From: an uncultured Roseburia sp.
Lineage (GTDB): Bacteria; Bacillota; Clostridia; Lachnospirales; Lachnospiraceae
NCBI GenBank assembly: GCA_947642555.1
Contig: CANRSX010000008.1
Location: 81,373-145,372, forward strand
Direction: 5' to 3'
DNA: 64,000 bases
How positions within the stretch are numbered: the stretch's first letter is position 1; every line of letters starts with the position of its first letter. This document shows, piece by piece, positions 53,389 to 63,253 of this stretch. The translations under genes were made by a program, and so were the position numbers. The notes under the pieces were generated by a model, which was not told the DNA's origin, ran no database searches, and was given only the letters and a program-made list of their open reading frames with translations.

Positions 53389-54528
53389 TCACATCTGTTC
53401 TGTCAGCTCAAACGCTTTTTTTACCATCGCGTCGATATTATAATACCGGTACTCCGCCAGCCTTCCCAGCAGATGAAACCGCTCCAGCCGCCCTGTCAGC
53501 CCGCGGTACTTCTCATACAGCGCGCGGTTCTCCTCATTTAAAATCGCATAGTACGGAATCTCTCCCTCCGCCCCGGTATAGGCGAACGGATACTCTTTTA
53601 CAATTGTAGTGCCGTCTGCATCCTGCTGCCCGGTCAGGAATTTAAACTCGGTGATCCTGGTAAAATCCTCGCTCACCGTATAATTTACCACACTGTGTCC
53701 CTGCCAGGAATCCGTGTCATAGTGTTCAAACTGAAACTCAAGCGACCGGTACGGCAGTCTGCCAAACCGGCAGTCAAACAGCTCGTCTAACGCCCCCGTG
53801 TAGATCACATCCCCGTCAAAGGGCTGTCCCTCAAAGGAAACCCCGTCCTCCCGGATCGATAAGACCTCTTTGCAGTCCACGCCGCAGCGCACCGTGATCC
53901 CCTCGTGATCTAAGATCCGCTCAAACATCGCCGTAAATCCGTCCTTCGGCACGCCCTGGTACTGATCCTGGAAATACCGGTTGTCATGGGAGATGAGCAC
54001 CGGCACGCGCCCCGTCACCTCCGGGCTGATCTCCTCCGGCTTCTGCCCCCACTGCTTCATCGTATACTGCAGAAAAATATTTTCATATACATACTGCGCG
54101 ATCTCGCGGATATCCGGATCCTCACTCTCCCGCAGCTTCATGATCGGCACCCGGCTCCCCTCGCCGTAGGTCTTTTTCAGCTTCGCCGCAAGAGGCCCTG
54201 CCTTCTCCCCGTAGACCATCTCAAGGGTATTTAAGTTGAAGGGCACCGGGATCAGCCCGTCCCCCACCTTCGCGACCACCTCATGCCCGAAGAGATACCA
54301 GTCCGTAAAGCGTGAAAGATATGTAAAGACATCCTCCATCCCCGTGTGAAAAATATGCGGCCCGTAATTGTGAATCAGGATCCCGTGTTCATCCCGTTCG
54401 TCATAGCAGTTCCCGCCGATATGGTCCCGCCGCTCGAGCACCAGAACCCGCTTTCCTTTTTCCTCCGCCAGCTTCCTCGCCGCCACAGCGCCCGCGATCC
54501 CCGCGCCGATCACAATGCAGTCGTACAT
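53389..54528 (-). CDS. glf: UDP-galactopyranose mutase
   Basis: 379 residues from the ATG at 54528 (GGAGG upstream); the open frame starts at 54609. FAD-binding start YDCIVIGAGIAGAVAARKLA and the family's HIGGNCYD and YGPHIFHT. It converts UDP-galactopyranose to UDP-galactofuranose for cell-surface glycans. It forms an operon with the GT2 gene. Confidence 0.93.
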   Translation of the reverse strand: MYDCIVIGAGIAGAVAARKLAEEKGKRVLVLERRDHIGGNCYDERDEHGILIHNYGPHIFHTGMEDVFTYLSRFTDWYLFGHEVVAKVGDGLIPVPFNLNTLEMVYGEKAGPLAAKLKKTYGEGSRVPIMKLRESEDPDIREIAQYVYENIFLQYTMKQWGQKPEEISPEVTGRVPVLISHDNRYFQDQYQGVPKDGFTAMFERILDHEGITVRCGVDCKEVLSIREDGVSFEGQPFDGDVIYTGALDELFDCRFGRLPYRSLEFQFEHYDTDSWQGHSVVNYTVSEDFTRITEFKFLTGQQDADGTTIVKEYPFAYTGAEGEIPYYAILNEENRALYEKYRGLTGRLERFHLLGRLAEYRYYNIDAMVKKAFELTEQM

Positions 54529-54657
54529 AGATTTTCCTCCATTTCCTCTGTCGATCTGAAGTCTCTGGGTCACAGGCACCATACCGTGCAAACCCATCTT
54601 ATTATACACAGTTTCGCGCTTCCCGCCAAATCATTTTTTTCTTAAAGATTTATGAAG

Positions 54658-54817
54658 AAAAGTTCAGCCAGTCGGAAGCGCATGGATGAAAATCGTGCTC
54701 GCACGAATTTTCATCCATCGGTTTCGACTGAGTGAGCGCCCGTATATGAGCAAAAATGAGTCGCGAAGCGACGGAGAGTGTCGAAGACACGATTTTGCGA
54801 ATGGCGCGGGCTGAACG
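54658..54817. repeat. Hairpin-rich intergenic element bounded by inverted GTTCAGCC
   Basis: The element is bounded by GTTCAGCC near 54662 and its complement near 54810. It contains a long stem (ATGGATGAAAAT with ATTTTCATCCAT, apex CGTG-CTCG-CACG), then GTCGC-GAA-GCGAC and GTGTC-GAA-GACAC. The outer word continues into GTTCAGCCCGCGCCAT, which also occurs at about 49685 and 50710. It looks like a dispersed, folded repeat (REP/MITE-like) or structured RNA. Confidence 0.65.
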
Positions 54818-54948
54818 TTTCAAAAAACTTTGTTCATATTTTATTTACAGAATTCTAAAAAAACCTGCATACGCTGGTCACAATTAGGGATTATATTATA
54901 TTCAGAGTTAAGACAGCAGGATAACTTTTTCATAGAACTTTTTTCATT

Positions 54949-54997
54949 CCTGACAGTCAGCTGTCAGGTTACCTGGTTTATTTTATATAAACCAGGT
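54949..54997. other. Two adjacent perfect hairpins in an AT-rich gap
   Basis: 54949-54968 is CCTGACAG-TCAG-CTGTCAGG. 54971-54997 pairs ACCTGGTTTA with TAAACCAGGT around TTTTATA. They lie in a gene-free AT-rich stretch 54818-55057 in which I see no ORF. They may be a small RNA or regulatory structures; no family recognised. Confidence 0.5.
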
Positions 54998-55057
54998 TCC
55001 TCCCAACAGATAGTGATTCATTTCACTTTCAATACACACAATCTTTTTCATATGAAA

Positions 55058-55079
55058 AGCCGGTGCGTAAGCACCGGCT
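55058..55079 (-). terminator. Terminator of mutY
   Basis: A 9-bp GC-rich stem (55058-55066 with 55071-55079) and a 4-base loop are followed on the minus strand by TTTTC. Confidence 0.85.
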
Positions 55080-55088
55080 CCCTCTTTC

Positions 55089-56279
55089 TTATTGTACAAA
55101 CCTCTCATTCCCCAGCCGGATATCCATATACCTGGCATAGGCCGCGAACGCCTTCGGAATTGCGTAGCGCTCCCCCGCGTCCTCCGCGTCCACGAAGATG
55201 AGGCTCCCGGCCCCGGTTTCTCCTGACGCCTCGCCCGGCAGGACATCGCATTCCTTCGGCACACGCTCCGCCGCCCCGGCAGACTCCTCCTCCACCAGGA
55301 TCGCATAGCCCTTCATGTGCCACTCGACATGAGAAAAAATATGCTTCGCCTCGCCGAGCTCCTTTACGCGGATCGGGGAAAAGGAAAGCTCCTTCACATA
55401 GGCGAGCACCTCCGCGTCCCCTAAGTCCCCCTCCACGTTCGGAAGCTCATAAAGTCCTGCCAGAAGCCCCGTGTCCGGGCGTTTCCGGATCGCTACCTTA
55501 TCGCCGTCCCGGATGATAAAGACCGTGCGCTCCTCAATCCGCCTCTCCTTCGCCTTCCGCTTCACCGGCAGCTCTCCGACGCGCTCCTGCTGCCTGGCCA
55601 GGCAGAATGTCTTCCACGGACATTCCCCGCAGAGCGGGGCCCCGTTCGGCAGACAGACCGTCGCGCCGAGCTCCATCAGCGCCTGGTTAAGGGCTCCGGG
55701 CACATTTTCGTCTCTCAGTTTTTTTACAAGCGCCTGTGGAAGTGTGAGCTTCTGCATCATGGAAAGGAGCTCCGCCTCCACCCCGCCGCGGAACGACGGC
55801 TTCATGATATCCGTGTCGTCCGCCGTCACCCGTGTGATGATCCGCAGCACATTCCCGTCCACAGCCGGGACAGGCAGGCCGTAGGCGATCGACGCAATGG
55901 CGCCTGCCGTGTAGCTGCCGATCCCCTTTAACGTTAAAAGCTTCGCGTAATCAGCCGGCAGCTTCCCGTCATATTCCTCCATGACCTGTACGGCGGCCTT
56001 CTGCAGATTTCTAGCACGATTGTAGTAGCCAAGCCCTTCCCAAAGCTTTAACAGCGCATCCTCCGGGCAGGCAGCCAGGGCCTCTACGTCCGGCAGCGCC
56101 TTCATAAACCGCTCAAAATACGGTTTTACCGCCTCCACCCTGGTCTGCTGAAGCATGATTTCCGAGACCCACACCCGGTAGGGCGTGGGCTCGCTGCGCC
56201 AGGGAAGCGTACGCGCATGTCCCACAAACCACGTCAGCAGCGGTTCCGCCAGTTGTTCCAGTTTTACATCGTGCAGCAT
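55089..56279 (-). CDS. mutY: A/G-specific adenine DNA glycosylase
   Basis: 396 residues. HhH-GPD glycosylase domain with EIMLQQTRVEAV and LKGIGSYTAGAIASIAYG (helix-hairpin-helix and catalytic Asp region). The iron-sulfur motif is C-x7-C-x2-C-x5-C (starting CLPNGAPLCGECP), one residue longer in the first gap than in E. coli. The C-terminal NUDIX-like domain recognises 8-oxoG. It removes adenine mispaired with 8-oxoguanine. GGAGGCGG precedes the ATG. Confidence 0.92.
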   Translation of the reverse strand: MLHDVKLEQLAEPLLTWFVGHARTLPWRSEPTPYRVWVSEIMLQQTRVEAVKPYFERFMKALPDVEALAACPEDALLKLWEGLGYYNRARNLQKAAVQVMEEYDGKLPADYAKLLTLKGIGSYTAGAIASIAYGLPVPAVDGNVLRIITRVTADDTDIMKPSFRGGVEAELLSMMQKLTLPQALVKKLRDENVPGALNQALMELGATVCLPNGAPLCGECPWKTFCLARQQERVGELPVKRKAKERRIEERTVFIIRDGDKVAIRKRPDTGLLAGLYELPNVEGDLGDAEVLAYVKELSFSPIRVKELGEAKHIFSHVEWHMKGYAILVEEESAGAAERVPKECDVLPGEASGETGAGSLIFVDAEDAGERYAIPKAFAAYARYMDIRLGNERFVQ

Positions 56280-56349
56280 ATCCGCCTCCGTCTCATTCTC
56301 TTTCCTTTACTGTATCGGTCCGCCGCACGGTTTTCTCAAGTCCCGCGGC

Positions 56350-57894
56350 TCACTCGTAGATTTCCTGCAGCTTCTCATACAATCCCGACAGCCTTCCGTA
56401 AATATTCCGGAACACCTCCGCATACAGTCTCTCGTAGATCTGATGCTGTTTCATATCCGGATAAAAGACGTCTTTCTCCCGCACCATCCGCTGTACGGCT
56501 TCCTCATAATCCGCGTACACGCCAAGCCCTACAAATGTCATCATCGCGCACCCGAGCCCGCACACCTCATGCGTCTGTACGCGCACTGCCGGCAGTCCGA
56601 ACATATCCGCGGTAATCTGACAGATCTCGGCGCTTTTCGATCCGCCGCCTCCCAGGCAGATTTTTTCGAATTTATGCCCCGCACGCTTTTCCATCTGCCG
56701 CATCCCGTCCATCAGGGCAAAATTGATCCCCTCGATGATCGCCCGGTAAATATGGATTCTCGTGTGCCGGTCAGAAAATCCGATCACGGCTCCACGGGCG
56801 GAGGGCATCGTGACATTCGGGGTAAAATACGGCTGAAACAAAAGCCCGTCGCACCCCGCCGGAATCTCCGCAAGACGCTGGTTTAACAGCTCCTCCGCGG
56901 AAACTCCGAGACGGGCGGCCTCGTTTACCTCCTTTTCGGCAAATTCCTTTTTAAACCAGGAGATCAGCCAGTAGCCGCGGAAAATCTCAATCTCCGGCGT
57001 AAACCGCCCGCGGATGATCGACGCGTAGGGCGGGATAAACCGCTCCGGCTCCACGTACCGGTCCGCCGTAAAGGTCACCATGGCCGTCGTGCCAAAGCCG
57101 ATGGCAGCCTTCTCCTGTGTCGTGGCCCCCATCCCCAGGATCTCGCACGCCTTGTCGGAGCCCGTGGCGATCAGGGACAGTCCTTCCGGCAGGCCGGTAT
57201 CCCGTGCCGCCCGCGCCGTGATTTTTCCGAATGTCTCCCCGGGTTCCACCACCTCGCAGAGCTTCTTTGCCTCCACCGGAAACACCGGGTAGGTCAGCGC
57301 CCCCGGCTTCTGCCAGCCGCGCTCCCGGCTGTCGAAGGGGATATGCCCTACCAGGCTTGCCGCGGAGTCCGCCATCCTCCCGCACAGCTTAAAGACCAGA
57401 TATCCGCTTAACAGCAGGTATTTGTCCGTTTTCTCCCATATCTCTGGTTCGTTCTGCCGGATCCAGTTGCAGTGCGATTTCTGAAACTGCGTCTTCACCG
57501 CCTGCTCCGCCCCCACCGCCTTTAAGGTCAGCCGGACGAGCTGGGAAAGCTTCGGCTCCCCGGACGCCATGCGCTTATCCAGCCAGAGAATCGCCGGGCG
57601 AAGCGGCTTTCCCTCTTTATCCACACACACCACGGTATCCCGGATCGTGGTGACGGACACCGCCATAATCCGCCCGAAAAGCTCCGGCGAGCGCTCCTTT
57701 AATTCCGTGGAAGCCTTGCAGATACATTCGTAGTAAAAATCCGCCTCCTGCTCCGCCTGGCCCGGCTGCGGGGAAACGTACGGCTCGTCATACTTCACCT
57801 GACTCATGGCAGGGATCTCCCCCCGCTGGTTTACAAGCAGCGCCCGTGTGCTCTGTGTCCCCACATCATATACCAGTACAACCCTCTCCTCCAT
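56350..57894 (-). CDS. FGGY-family carbohydrate kinase (xylulokinase/glycerol kinase-like)
   Basis: 514 residues. It begins VVLVYDVGTQSTRALLVN (phosphate-binding loop) and has AIGFGTTAMVTF and FEKICLGGGGSKSAEICQ as the second ATP-binding region. It phosphorylates a sugar or polyol. It is the last gene of an operon with GlpA-like, GlpB-like, DUF1667 and AGPS-like genes, so glycerol or another polyol is a likely substrate. Confidence 0.88.
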   Translation of the reverse strand: MEERVVLVYDVGTQSTRALLVNQRGEIPAMSQVKYDEPYVSPQPGQAEQEADFYYECICKASTELKERSPELFGRIMAVSVTTIRDTVVCVDKEGKPLRPAILWLDKRMASGEPKLSQLVRLTLKAVGAEQAVKTQFQKSHCNWIRQNEPEIWEKTDKYLLLSGYLVFKLCGRMADSAASLVGHIPFDSRERGWQKPGALTYPVFPVEAKKLCEVVEPGETFGKITARAARDTGLPEGLSLIATGSDKACEILGMGATTQEKAAIGFGTTAMVTFTADRYVEPERFIPPYASIIRGRFTPEIEIFRGYWLISWFKKEFAEKEVNEAARLGVSAEELLNQRLAEIPAGCDGLLFQPYFTPNVTMPSARGAVIGFSDRHTRIHIYRAIIEGINFALMDGMRQMEKRAGHKFEKICLGGGGSKSAEICQITADMFGLPAVRVQTHEVCGLGCAMMTFVGLGVYADYEEAVQRMVREKDVFYPDMKQHQIYERLYAEVFRNIYGRLSGLYEKLQEIYE

Positions 57895-57979
57895 CCCGAT
57901 TCTCCCCTCATCATGAAATGATGCCAGGTTCAGATGCTTCTGACTGGCATCCGCTCCTTTTGCATAGCATTGCGGAACG

Positions 57980-59722
57980 TTACTTTATATCCTCCCGCAG
58001 GAACCGCTTCTCCTCCTCGGCGAGATCCAGCCCTAAGGTCCCGCCCGGGTTCATGTTGTAGTCGGGGTCGAAATAATCCTTCAGAACCTTATACACCCCG
58101 TACTCCTTCCGCCCGGTCTGCCCCTCCAGCCATGGCGCAAACATTTTTCCGATCCCGTGGTGATGGCTCATCGCCGCCCCGGATTTCTGGATCGCATCGA
58201 GGATCGTCGCATGATACTTCTTAAATTCCTCCGCGTCCGACATGCGCGTGATAAAGATAAAATACAGGTTCGCGCCCTGCGGGTAGCAGTGCGACATATG
58301 CGTCGTCACGATCGTATTCGGCAGGGCATGGCAGACCTTCCGCACCTCACGGTGCACCTTTGCCATATTCGACCAGTTCACCGTGCACTCGAGCGTGTCT
58401 GTCATAATCCCGAAGTCCAGCAGCGTATCCCTCAGATACGGATCGTTAAACCGCCCCTTCTCCCAGCTCTTCGTCACAAAGGAGGTCAGGCTCATGCCGC
58501 CGTATTTTCGCGCGATGCGGCCGATGTTTCGCGCCACGTTTTTTGAAAATCCCTTCTCGCCGTCCGTAAAGCCCAGGAACAGGCAGCGTTTCATATCCTC
58601 ATAGCCGCGCATGGAGAGCAGGTTCCACAGCGGCGTCTCATCCACGTTGTAAAGCCGCAGCATCAGATTCGTCTCCTCCGGATCGGACAGGCGGAAGACG
58701 GAGGCGCATCCCGCCTCACACTGCATCATCTCGCGTGCCGCCGCGCGTGCGACCTTCCAGTTTTTAAAGATATAAGAAAACCGTCTGCGGTTTTGGGGCA
58801 TATAGCGGAAGACCTTTAAGGTCACCTCCGTGAGCACGCCGAACGTCCCCTCGCTCCCCATCATAATCTGGTTTAAATCCGGCCCTGTGGCCTGTCTCGG
58901 ATAATGGCTGGTCTTTATCCTTCCGATCGGCGTCGCGTATTTCTGCGAGAGCACGATATCTGTGATACATCCGTAGTATGTGCTGTTCTGTCCTGCCCCC
59001 CGGGTCACCGTCCAGCCGCCCACGCTGCTGTACTCAAATGACTGCGGGAAATGGCCGCAGGTGTATCTGCGCTTCGCACCGAACCGCTCCGGCGCCTCGT
59101 TTAAGGCCGCCTCGAGCGCGGGCCCTGAAATCCCGCTCTGCACCGTGATCGTCTGATCGGTCTCGTTAAAGGAGAGCACCCGTCCGAAGCGTCTGCGCAT
59201 ATCCAGCGACACCCCTCCCTTTACCGGCTCCACGCCGCGGGTCACGCTGCTGCCCCCGCCGTAGACATAAAGCGGGATATGGTGCTTCGTGCAGTATGCA
59301 ACGATCTGTTCCACCTCTTTTGTCTCCCCGGGATAAATCACCACGTCCGGCAGATTCTCGATCTGCCTCTGGCGGAGCCTGGCCGCGTCATACCCGGTCT
59401 TTCCGTAGGCCACGGCCAGCCGCGGGTAATCCTCCGTCGTCAGATTTTTCTCTCCTACAATCGACGTCAGCGCTTTTATATGCTCCTCCGAAAGATGGCA
59501 CGGCGCGTCAAGCTTGACCTTTTCCATCCCGATATCCCCGGCATACTGCCGGAAATCGTCGTCGGTCATCTGAAACTTTTCCTTCATCATTTTATAGAGG
59601 GATTCCTTGGGGTATTTTACAAAATCCGGGTCTCCCCAGCGGAAAATCGAGCGGTAGCTGTCCTTTGGCGCCGCCTCTTTTACCCATTTCGGCTCAAATC
59701 CCTTATATGGCTTTGTACTCAT
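57980..59722 (-). CDS. FAD-binding oxidase, alkyldihydroxyacetonephosphate-synthase-like
   Basis: 580 residues of the vanillyl-alcohol-oxidase/PCMH flavoprotein group. FAD-binding stretch IPLYVYGGGSSVTRGVEP, a middle GSEGTFGVLTEVTLKV and the C-terminal MSHHHGIGKMFAPWLE, which is the AGPS-like His cluster. Possible roles are oxidation of a 2-hydroxy acid or polyol phosphate, or ether-lipid synthesis. Its place in a glp-like operon favours polyol phosphate metabolism. Confidence 0.85.
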   Translation of the reverse strand: MSTKPYKGFEPKWVKEAAPKDSYRSIFRWGDPDFVKYPKESLYKMMKEKFQMTDDDFRQYAGDIGMEKVKLDAPCHLSEEHIKALTSIVGEKNLTTEDYPRLAVAYGKTGYDAARLRQRQIENLPDVVIYPGETKEVEQIVAYCTKHHIPLYVYGGGSSVTRGVEPVKGGVSLDMRRRFGRVLSFNETDQTITVQSGISGPALEAALNEAPERFGAKRRYTCGHFPQSFEYSSVGGWTVTRGAGQNSTYYGCITDIVLSQKYATPIGRIKTSHYPRQATGPDLNQIMMGSEGTFGVLTEVTLKVFRYMPQNRRRFSYIFKNWKVARAAAREMMQCEAGCASVFRLSDPEETNLMLRLYNVDETPLWNLLSMRGYEDMKRCLFLGFTDGEKGFSKNVARNIGRIARKYGGMSLTSFVTKSWEKGRFNDPYLRDTLLDFGIMTDTLECTVNWSNMAKVHREVRKVCHALPNTIVTTHMSHCYPQGANLYFIFITRMSDAEEFKKYHATILDAIQKSGAAMSHHHGIGKMFAPWLEGQTGRKEYGVYKVLKDYFDPDYNMNPGGTLGLDLAEEEKRFLREDIK

Positions 59723-59743
59723 ATCTCCTCTCTTCCTCCGGCG

Positions 59744-60094
59744 TCACTTCACATCGCCGGTCACAATCACATCCACGCCAAGTCCCAGCACATCCGCGAT
59801 CACCACGTCTCCGCGGCTCATGTGCGTCTCTATGACAGCCGCATTGATCTGGCGCATCACGTCAAAAATCCGCTCCTTCGGAATCTCCGCGGACACGCGC
59901 ACCGGCGCCACCGGCATCTCAGGAAATATCGTCCGCACCGTGCCGGCGATCGTGCGCATGGGGTGCGTCAGCTCTGAGACGGCAAACTCCTCCCCGCGCG
60001 GGCAGCGGTTGCCGCTCACGAGAATCCCGTCGTCCGTCTGCTCCGCCAGCAGCGCGCATCCGTTGGGACAGATAATGCAGGTCAGTTTTCTCAT
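59744..60094 (-). CDS. DUF1667 protein (Cys-rich glp-operon partner)
   Basis: 116 residues. N-terminal CIICPNGC and GNRCPRGEEFA cysteine pairs, which suggest an iron-sulfur or metal site. DUF1667 proteins regularly sit with GlpA/GlpB-like dehydrogenases in clostridia. The gap to the FAD oxidoreductase gene upstream is 4 bp. It may be an electron-transfer subunit. Confidence 0.9.
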   Translation of the reverse strand: MRKLTCIICPNGCALLAEQTDDGILVSGNRCPRGEEFAVSELTHPMRTIAGTVRTIFPEMPVAPVRVSAEIPKERIFDVMRQINAAVIETHMSRGDVVIADVLGLGVDVIVTGDVK

Positions 60095-60098
60095 GCCG

Positions 60099-61421
60099 TC
60101 ACCCTCCCTTTACAATCGAAATCCGCACGTCGGACCGCTCCGTCAGCCCGAATCCTGCGACATCCAGCTGCAGCCGTTCCATCTCGGGCGGTTTTAAATT
60201 GCGGAACTTCTTCTGATACGCCACGCGTCCGTCCACCCAGATGGTAAATGTGCCCTCCGGCAGACTCTCCCTGCTTCGGAAATAAAACACAGGCCCGTCC
60301 CCGCAGTCAGAAAGATCCAGGCACTGGGGCACCAGATACTGCATGGAACCGTCTGTCTGTAACGAAATCAGCCGCCTGCCCGCGCGTCCCGCGGCATTTT
60401 TTTCGCAGTCTGCCGCCGGCTTCACGCTGCCCGCACGCACGGCTGCATATGCAGCTGCATATGCGGCTGCCGCCTCCCCCGCGATCTGGCCGCTCTCCGA
60501 CACATAATCCACCAGATCATTGACATGCATCGCGTTGCCGCAGGAAAAGACGCCGTCCTCCATCGTCATAAACCGGTTGTCGCACACCGGCCCCTTCGTC
60601 TTCGGATCCAGCGGGACCCCGAGGCTCTCCGCGATCTCGTTCTCCGGGATCAGTCCCACCGACAGGATCAGCGTATCGCAGCAGATCCGTTCTTCCGTCC
60701 CCGGGATGGGGCGCATCGCATCATCCACCCGCATCGTCTCCACTCCGGTCAGCCGCTCCGTCCCGAAGACCCGCGTCACCGTGCGGGAGAGGTAAAGCGG
60801 GATATCATAGTCCTCCAGGCACTGTACCAGATTCCTGGTCAGTCCCGAGGGCTCCGGCTTAACCTCATAGACGCCGAGCACCTTCGCCCCCTCTAAGGTC
60901 AGCCGCCTTGCCATGATCAGTCCGATGTCGCCGCTCCCTAAGATTACGCAGCGCTTCGCCGGCATCTGTCCCATTCGGTTGACAAAATGCTGCGCGCAGC
61001 CCGCTGTAAAGACCCCGGCCGGCCTCGTCCCGTGGATTGCGACCTGCTTTGCCGTCCTCTCCCTGCAGCCGGTCGCAAGAATTAACGTCCTCGTCCGGTA
61101 CTCCTGCACGCCCCTGCTGTTTACCGCGGACACCAGAAATCCGTCTTTCTTTTTCTTTATCTCCGTCACAAAGGTCCGCACCTCACACGCGATCCCAAGC
61201 GCGTGAAACTCATCCTCAAACCGCCCGGCATATTCCGGCCCGGAAAGCTTCTCCCCGAAGCGCAGAAGCCCGAATCCGTCATGGATACACTGCTTTAAAA
61301 TGCCGCCCAGCCTCTCCTCGCGCTCGAGCAGGAGCACCTTAGCCCCGTTCTTTTTTGCGGCGATGGCGGCGGCAAGTCCTCCCGGCCCCCCGCCGATCAC
61401 CAGTACGTCATAAATCGTCAT
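60099..61421 (-). CDS. NAD(P)/FAD-dependent oxidoreductase, GlpB-position
   Basis: 440 residues from the ATG at 61421 (AAGGGGGCGG upstream). FAD motif VLVIGGGPGGLAAAIAAKKN and a central NAD-binding CVILGSGDIGLIMARRL; a conserved FSCGNAMHVNDLVDYVSESG region near residue 300. It probably passes electrons from the GlpA-like dehydrogenase to NAD or another carrier. It overlaps the GlpA-like gene by 14 bp. Confidence 0.88.
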   Translation of the reverse strand: MTIYDVLVIGGGPGGLAAAIAAKKNGAKVLLLEREERLGGILKQCIHDGFGLLRFGEKLSGPEYAGRFEDEFHALGIACEVRTFVTEIKKKKDGFLVSAVNSRGVQEYRTRTLILATGCRERTAKQVAIHGTRPAGVFTAGCAQHFVNRMGQMPAKRCVILGSGDIGLIMARRLTLEGAKVLGVYEVKPEPSGLTRNLVQCLEDYDIPLYLSRTVTRVFGTERLTGVETMRVDDAMRPIPGTEERICCDTLILSVGLIPENEIAESLGVPLDPKTKGPVCDNRFMTMEDGVFSCGNAMHVNDLVDYVSESGQIAGEAAAAYAAAYAAVRAGSVKPAADCEKNAAGRAGRRLISLQTDGSMQYLVPQCLDLSDCGDGPVFYFRSRESLPEGTFTIWVDGRVAYQKKFRNLKPPEMERLQLDVAGFGLTERSDVRISIVKGG

Positions 61422-63141
61422 ATGCCGCCCCCTTCCTGCCATAGCTGATCACCGCAGCCGGGCCGGATTTTTTTACCTCCTCCGCCGGCACGCCCGCGTA
61501 TTCGCTGATGATCTGCGTCACCAGCGGCAGGCAGAAGCCGCCCTGGCAGCGTCCCATCCCCGGCCGGACCCGCTTTTTGACGCCATCCGTCGTAAGGACC
61601 GGCACCGGGGATCGCAGCGCGTCCAAAATCTCGCCTTTGCTGATCTCCTCGCACCGGCAGACGATGACGCCGTAATCCGGATTTTCCCGGATCAGGCGGT
61701 CGCGCTCCCGCTTCGGAAGCTTCTTCACCTGCGGGATTCCTTTCCGGATCGGGGTAAACGCTTCATTTCGCCTTACCCTGCTCTCCCCTCCGAGCATCTG
61801 CACCGCGAGAGCCGCCACATCGGAAGCCACGGCGGGAGCTGTCGTTAAGCCCGGCGACTGGATCCCCGCGCAGTGGATCAGATTCCTCGTCCTTCTGCCG
61901 CGCTCGATGACAAAATCCTCCTCGAAGGTCGCCGCGCGCACCCCGGTAAAATACGTGATGATATCCCGTTTTGAGAGCTTCTCCGCCGTCTGCTCCTGTT
62001 TCGCGAAGACTTCGTCGATATCTGCCTGCGCGGTCGCAAAGTTCTCCTTTTCATATGTCTCCACCGCGTTCGGCCCCACGAGCAGGTTGTGGTGCACGGT
62101 ATGCAGGATGCCGCCGCCCTTGGTGTGCGCCGCGTTGCCGGAGAGCATTTTGATCGACGCGATGCTTTTTACCAGGCTCCCCGCCTTTTGATCCAGGATC
62201 GAATTCGTCCCCCGTCTCGGGTGAATCGAATAAAAGCGGTCGCCCGCCATCGCCGCGATATCCTCCGCGAATACCCCCGCCGCGTTGATCACCAGCTTCG
62301 GATACACCGTGCCCCGATTCGTTTTCACAGCGCGGATGCGCCCCTCCCCGGCCTCCATCCCAAGCACCGCCGTATTCAGGGAAATCTGCGCGCCGTTTGA
62401 CGCCGCGTTCTCCCCGTAAGCGATCGTCAGGCCGTACGGGCACACGCAGCCCGCGCTCGGATTGTACATCGCAAAGGCAAATCCCGGGCGAAGGCCCGGT
62501 TCCCTCCGGTACAGCTCCCGCGCGGAAATGATCCGTGTGTCCATCACCCCGCAGATCATCCTCCTGTGCCAGGCATACATCCGGATCAGCGGCAGGATCC
62601 TGCGGTCCGTAAAACAGACGTACTGCCCGCAGCGCCGGAAGGGGACGTCAAGCTCCCGGCAGACCTCGTCAAACATCGCGTTGCCCTTCCTCACATACTT
62701 CTGCTTTAACGTCCCGGGACCAAGATCCACGCCTGGATGCACCTCGCCGTCGTTTCTGCCCGATGCCTGGAGCGCGAGATCCGCCTCCTTCTCCGCCAGA
62801 AGCACATCCAGCTTCCACCGCGTCAGCTCCCGCGCGATACTGCACCCGGAGATCCCTCCTCCGATGACCAGCACGTCAGGCCGCCTCCCCTCTAAGCTCT
62901 CATCCGTAATACCCGGCGTCCGCATCGGCGCTTTCATGGCCCCGGAATGCACGATGTCATTGACCACATGCACGCCCGGCTGCTTTATGACGCACATGCC
63001 GCAGGCTTCCACGATATCCTCCCAGCGTTTTAAGCTGCCCGACACCCGGATGATCCTGCCCTCCACCTTCACCTGCACCGCGTCCCCGAAACGTATCCGC
63101 AGCTTTTTGTTCAGCCTCTTCTCCAGCTGTTCCCGTCTCAT
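61408..63141 (-). CDS. GlpA-like anaerobic glycerol-3-phosphate dehydrogenase/FAD oxidoreductase
   Basis: 577 residues from the ATG at 63141; a GTG at 63150 is an alternative. The first 80 residues are BON-like (VEGRIIRVSGSLKRWEDIVE). Then a DAO-type FAD domain starts VLVIGGGISGCSIARELTRW. The C-terminus is a BFD-like [2Fe-2S] domain with VCRCEEISKGEILDAL and GMGRCQGGFCLPLV. It should oxidise glycerol 3-phosphate or a related polyol phosphate. First gene of a five-gene operon, behind a promoter and palindrome. Confidence 0.88.
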   Translation of the reverse strand: MRREQLEKRLNKKLRIRFGDAVQVKVEGRIIRVSGSLKRWEDIVEACGMCVIKQPGVHVVNDIVHSGAMKAPMRTPGITDESLEGRRPDVLVIGGGISGCSIARELTRWKLDVLLAEKEADLALQASGRNDGEVHPGVDLGPGTLKQKYVRKGNAMFDEVCRELDVPFRRCGQYVCFTDRRILPLIRMYAWHRRMICGVMDTRIISARELYRREPGLRPGFAFAMYNPSAGCVCPYGLTIAYGENAASNGAQISLNTAVLGMEAGEGRIRAVKTNRGTVYPKLVINAAGVFAEDIAAMAGDRFYSIHPRRGTNSILDQKAGSLVKSIASIKMLSGNAAHTKGGGILHTVHHNLLVGPNAVETYEKENFATAQADIDEVFAKQEQTAEKLSKRDIITYFTGVRAATFEEDFVIERGRRTRNLIHCAGIQSPGLTTAPAVASDVAALAVQMLGGESRVRRNEAFTPIRKGIPQVKKLPKRERDRLIRENPDYGVIVCRCEEISKGEILDALRSPVPVLTTDGVKKRVRPGMGRCQGGFCLPLVTQIISEYAGVPAEEVKKSGPAAVISYGRKGAAYDDL

Positions 63142-63253
63142 TTCCCTCACTTCCTTCTCCCTGGTCCTGCTGCCGGTTACCGCTCCGCCAGCTGATTCCC
63201 CATCCCAAAAGGTTCCCGGCTTCCAGGCCGGTTTCCTATCACGATTTCCTCCA

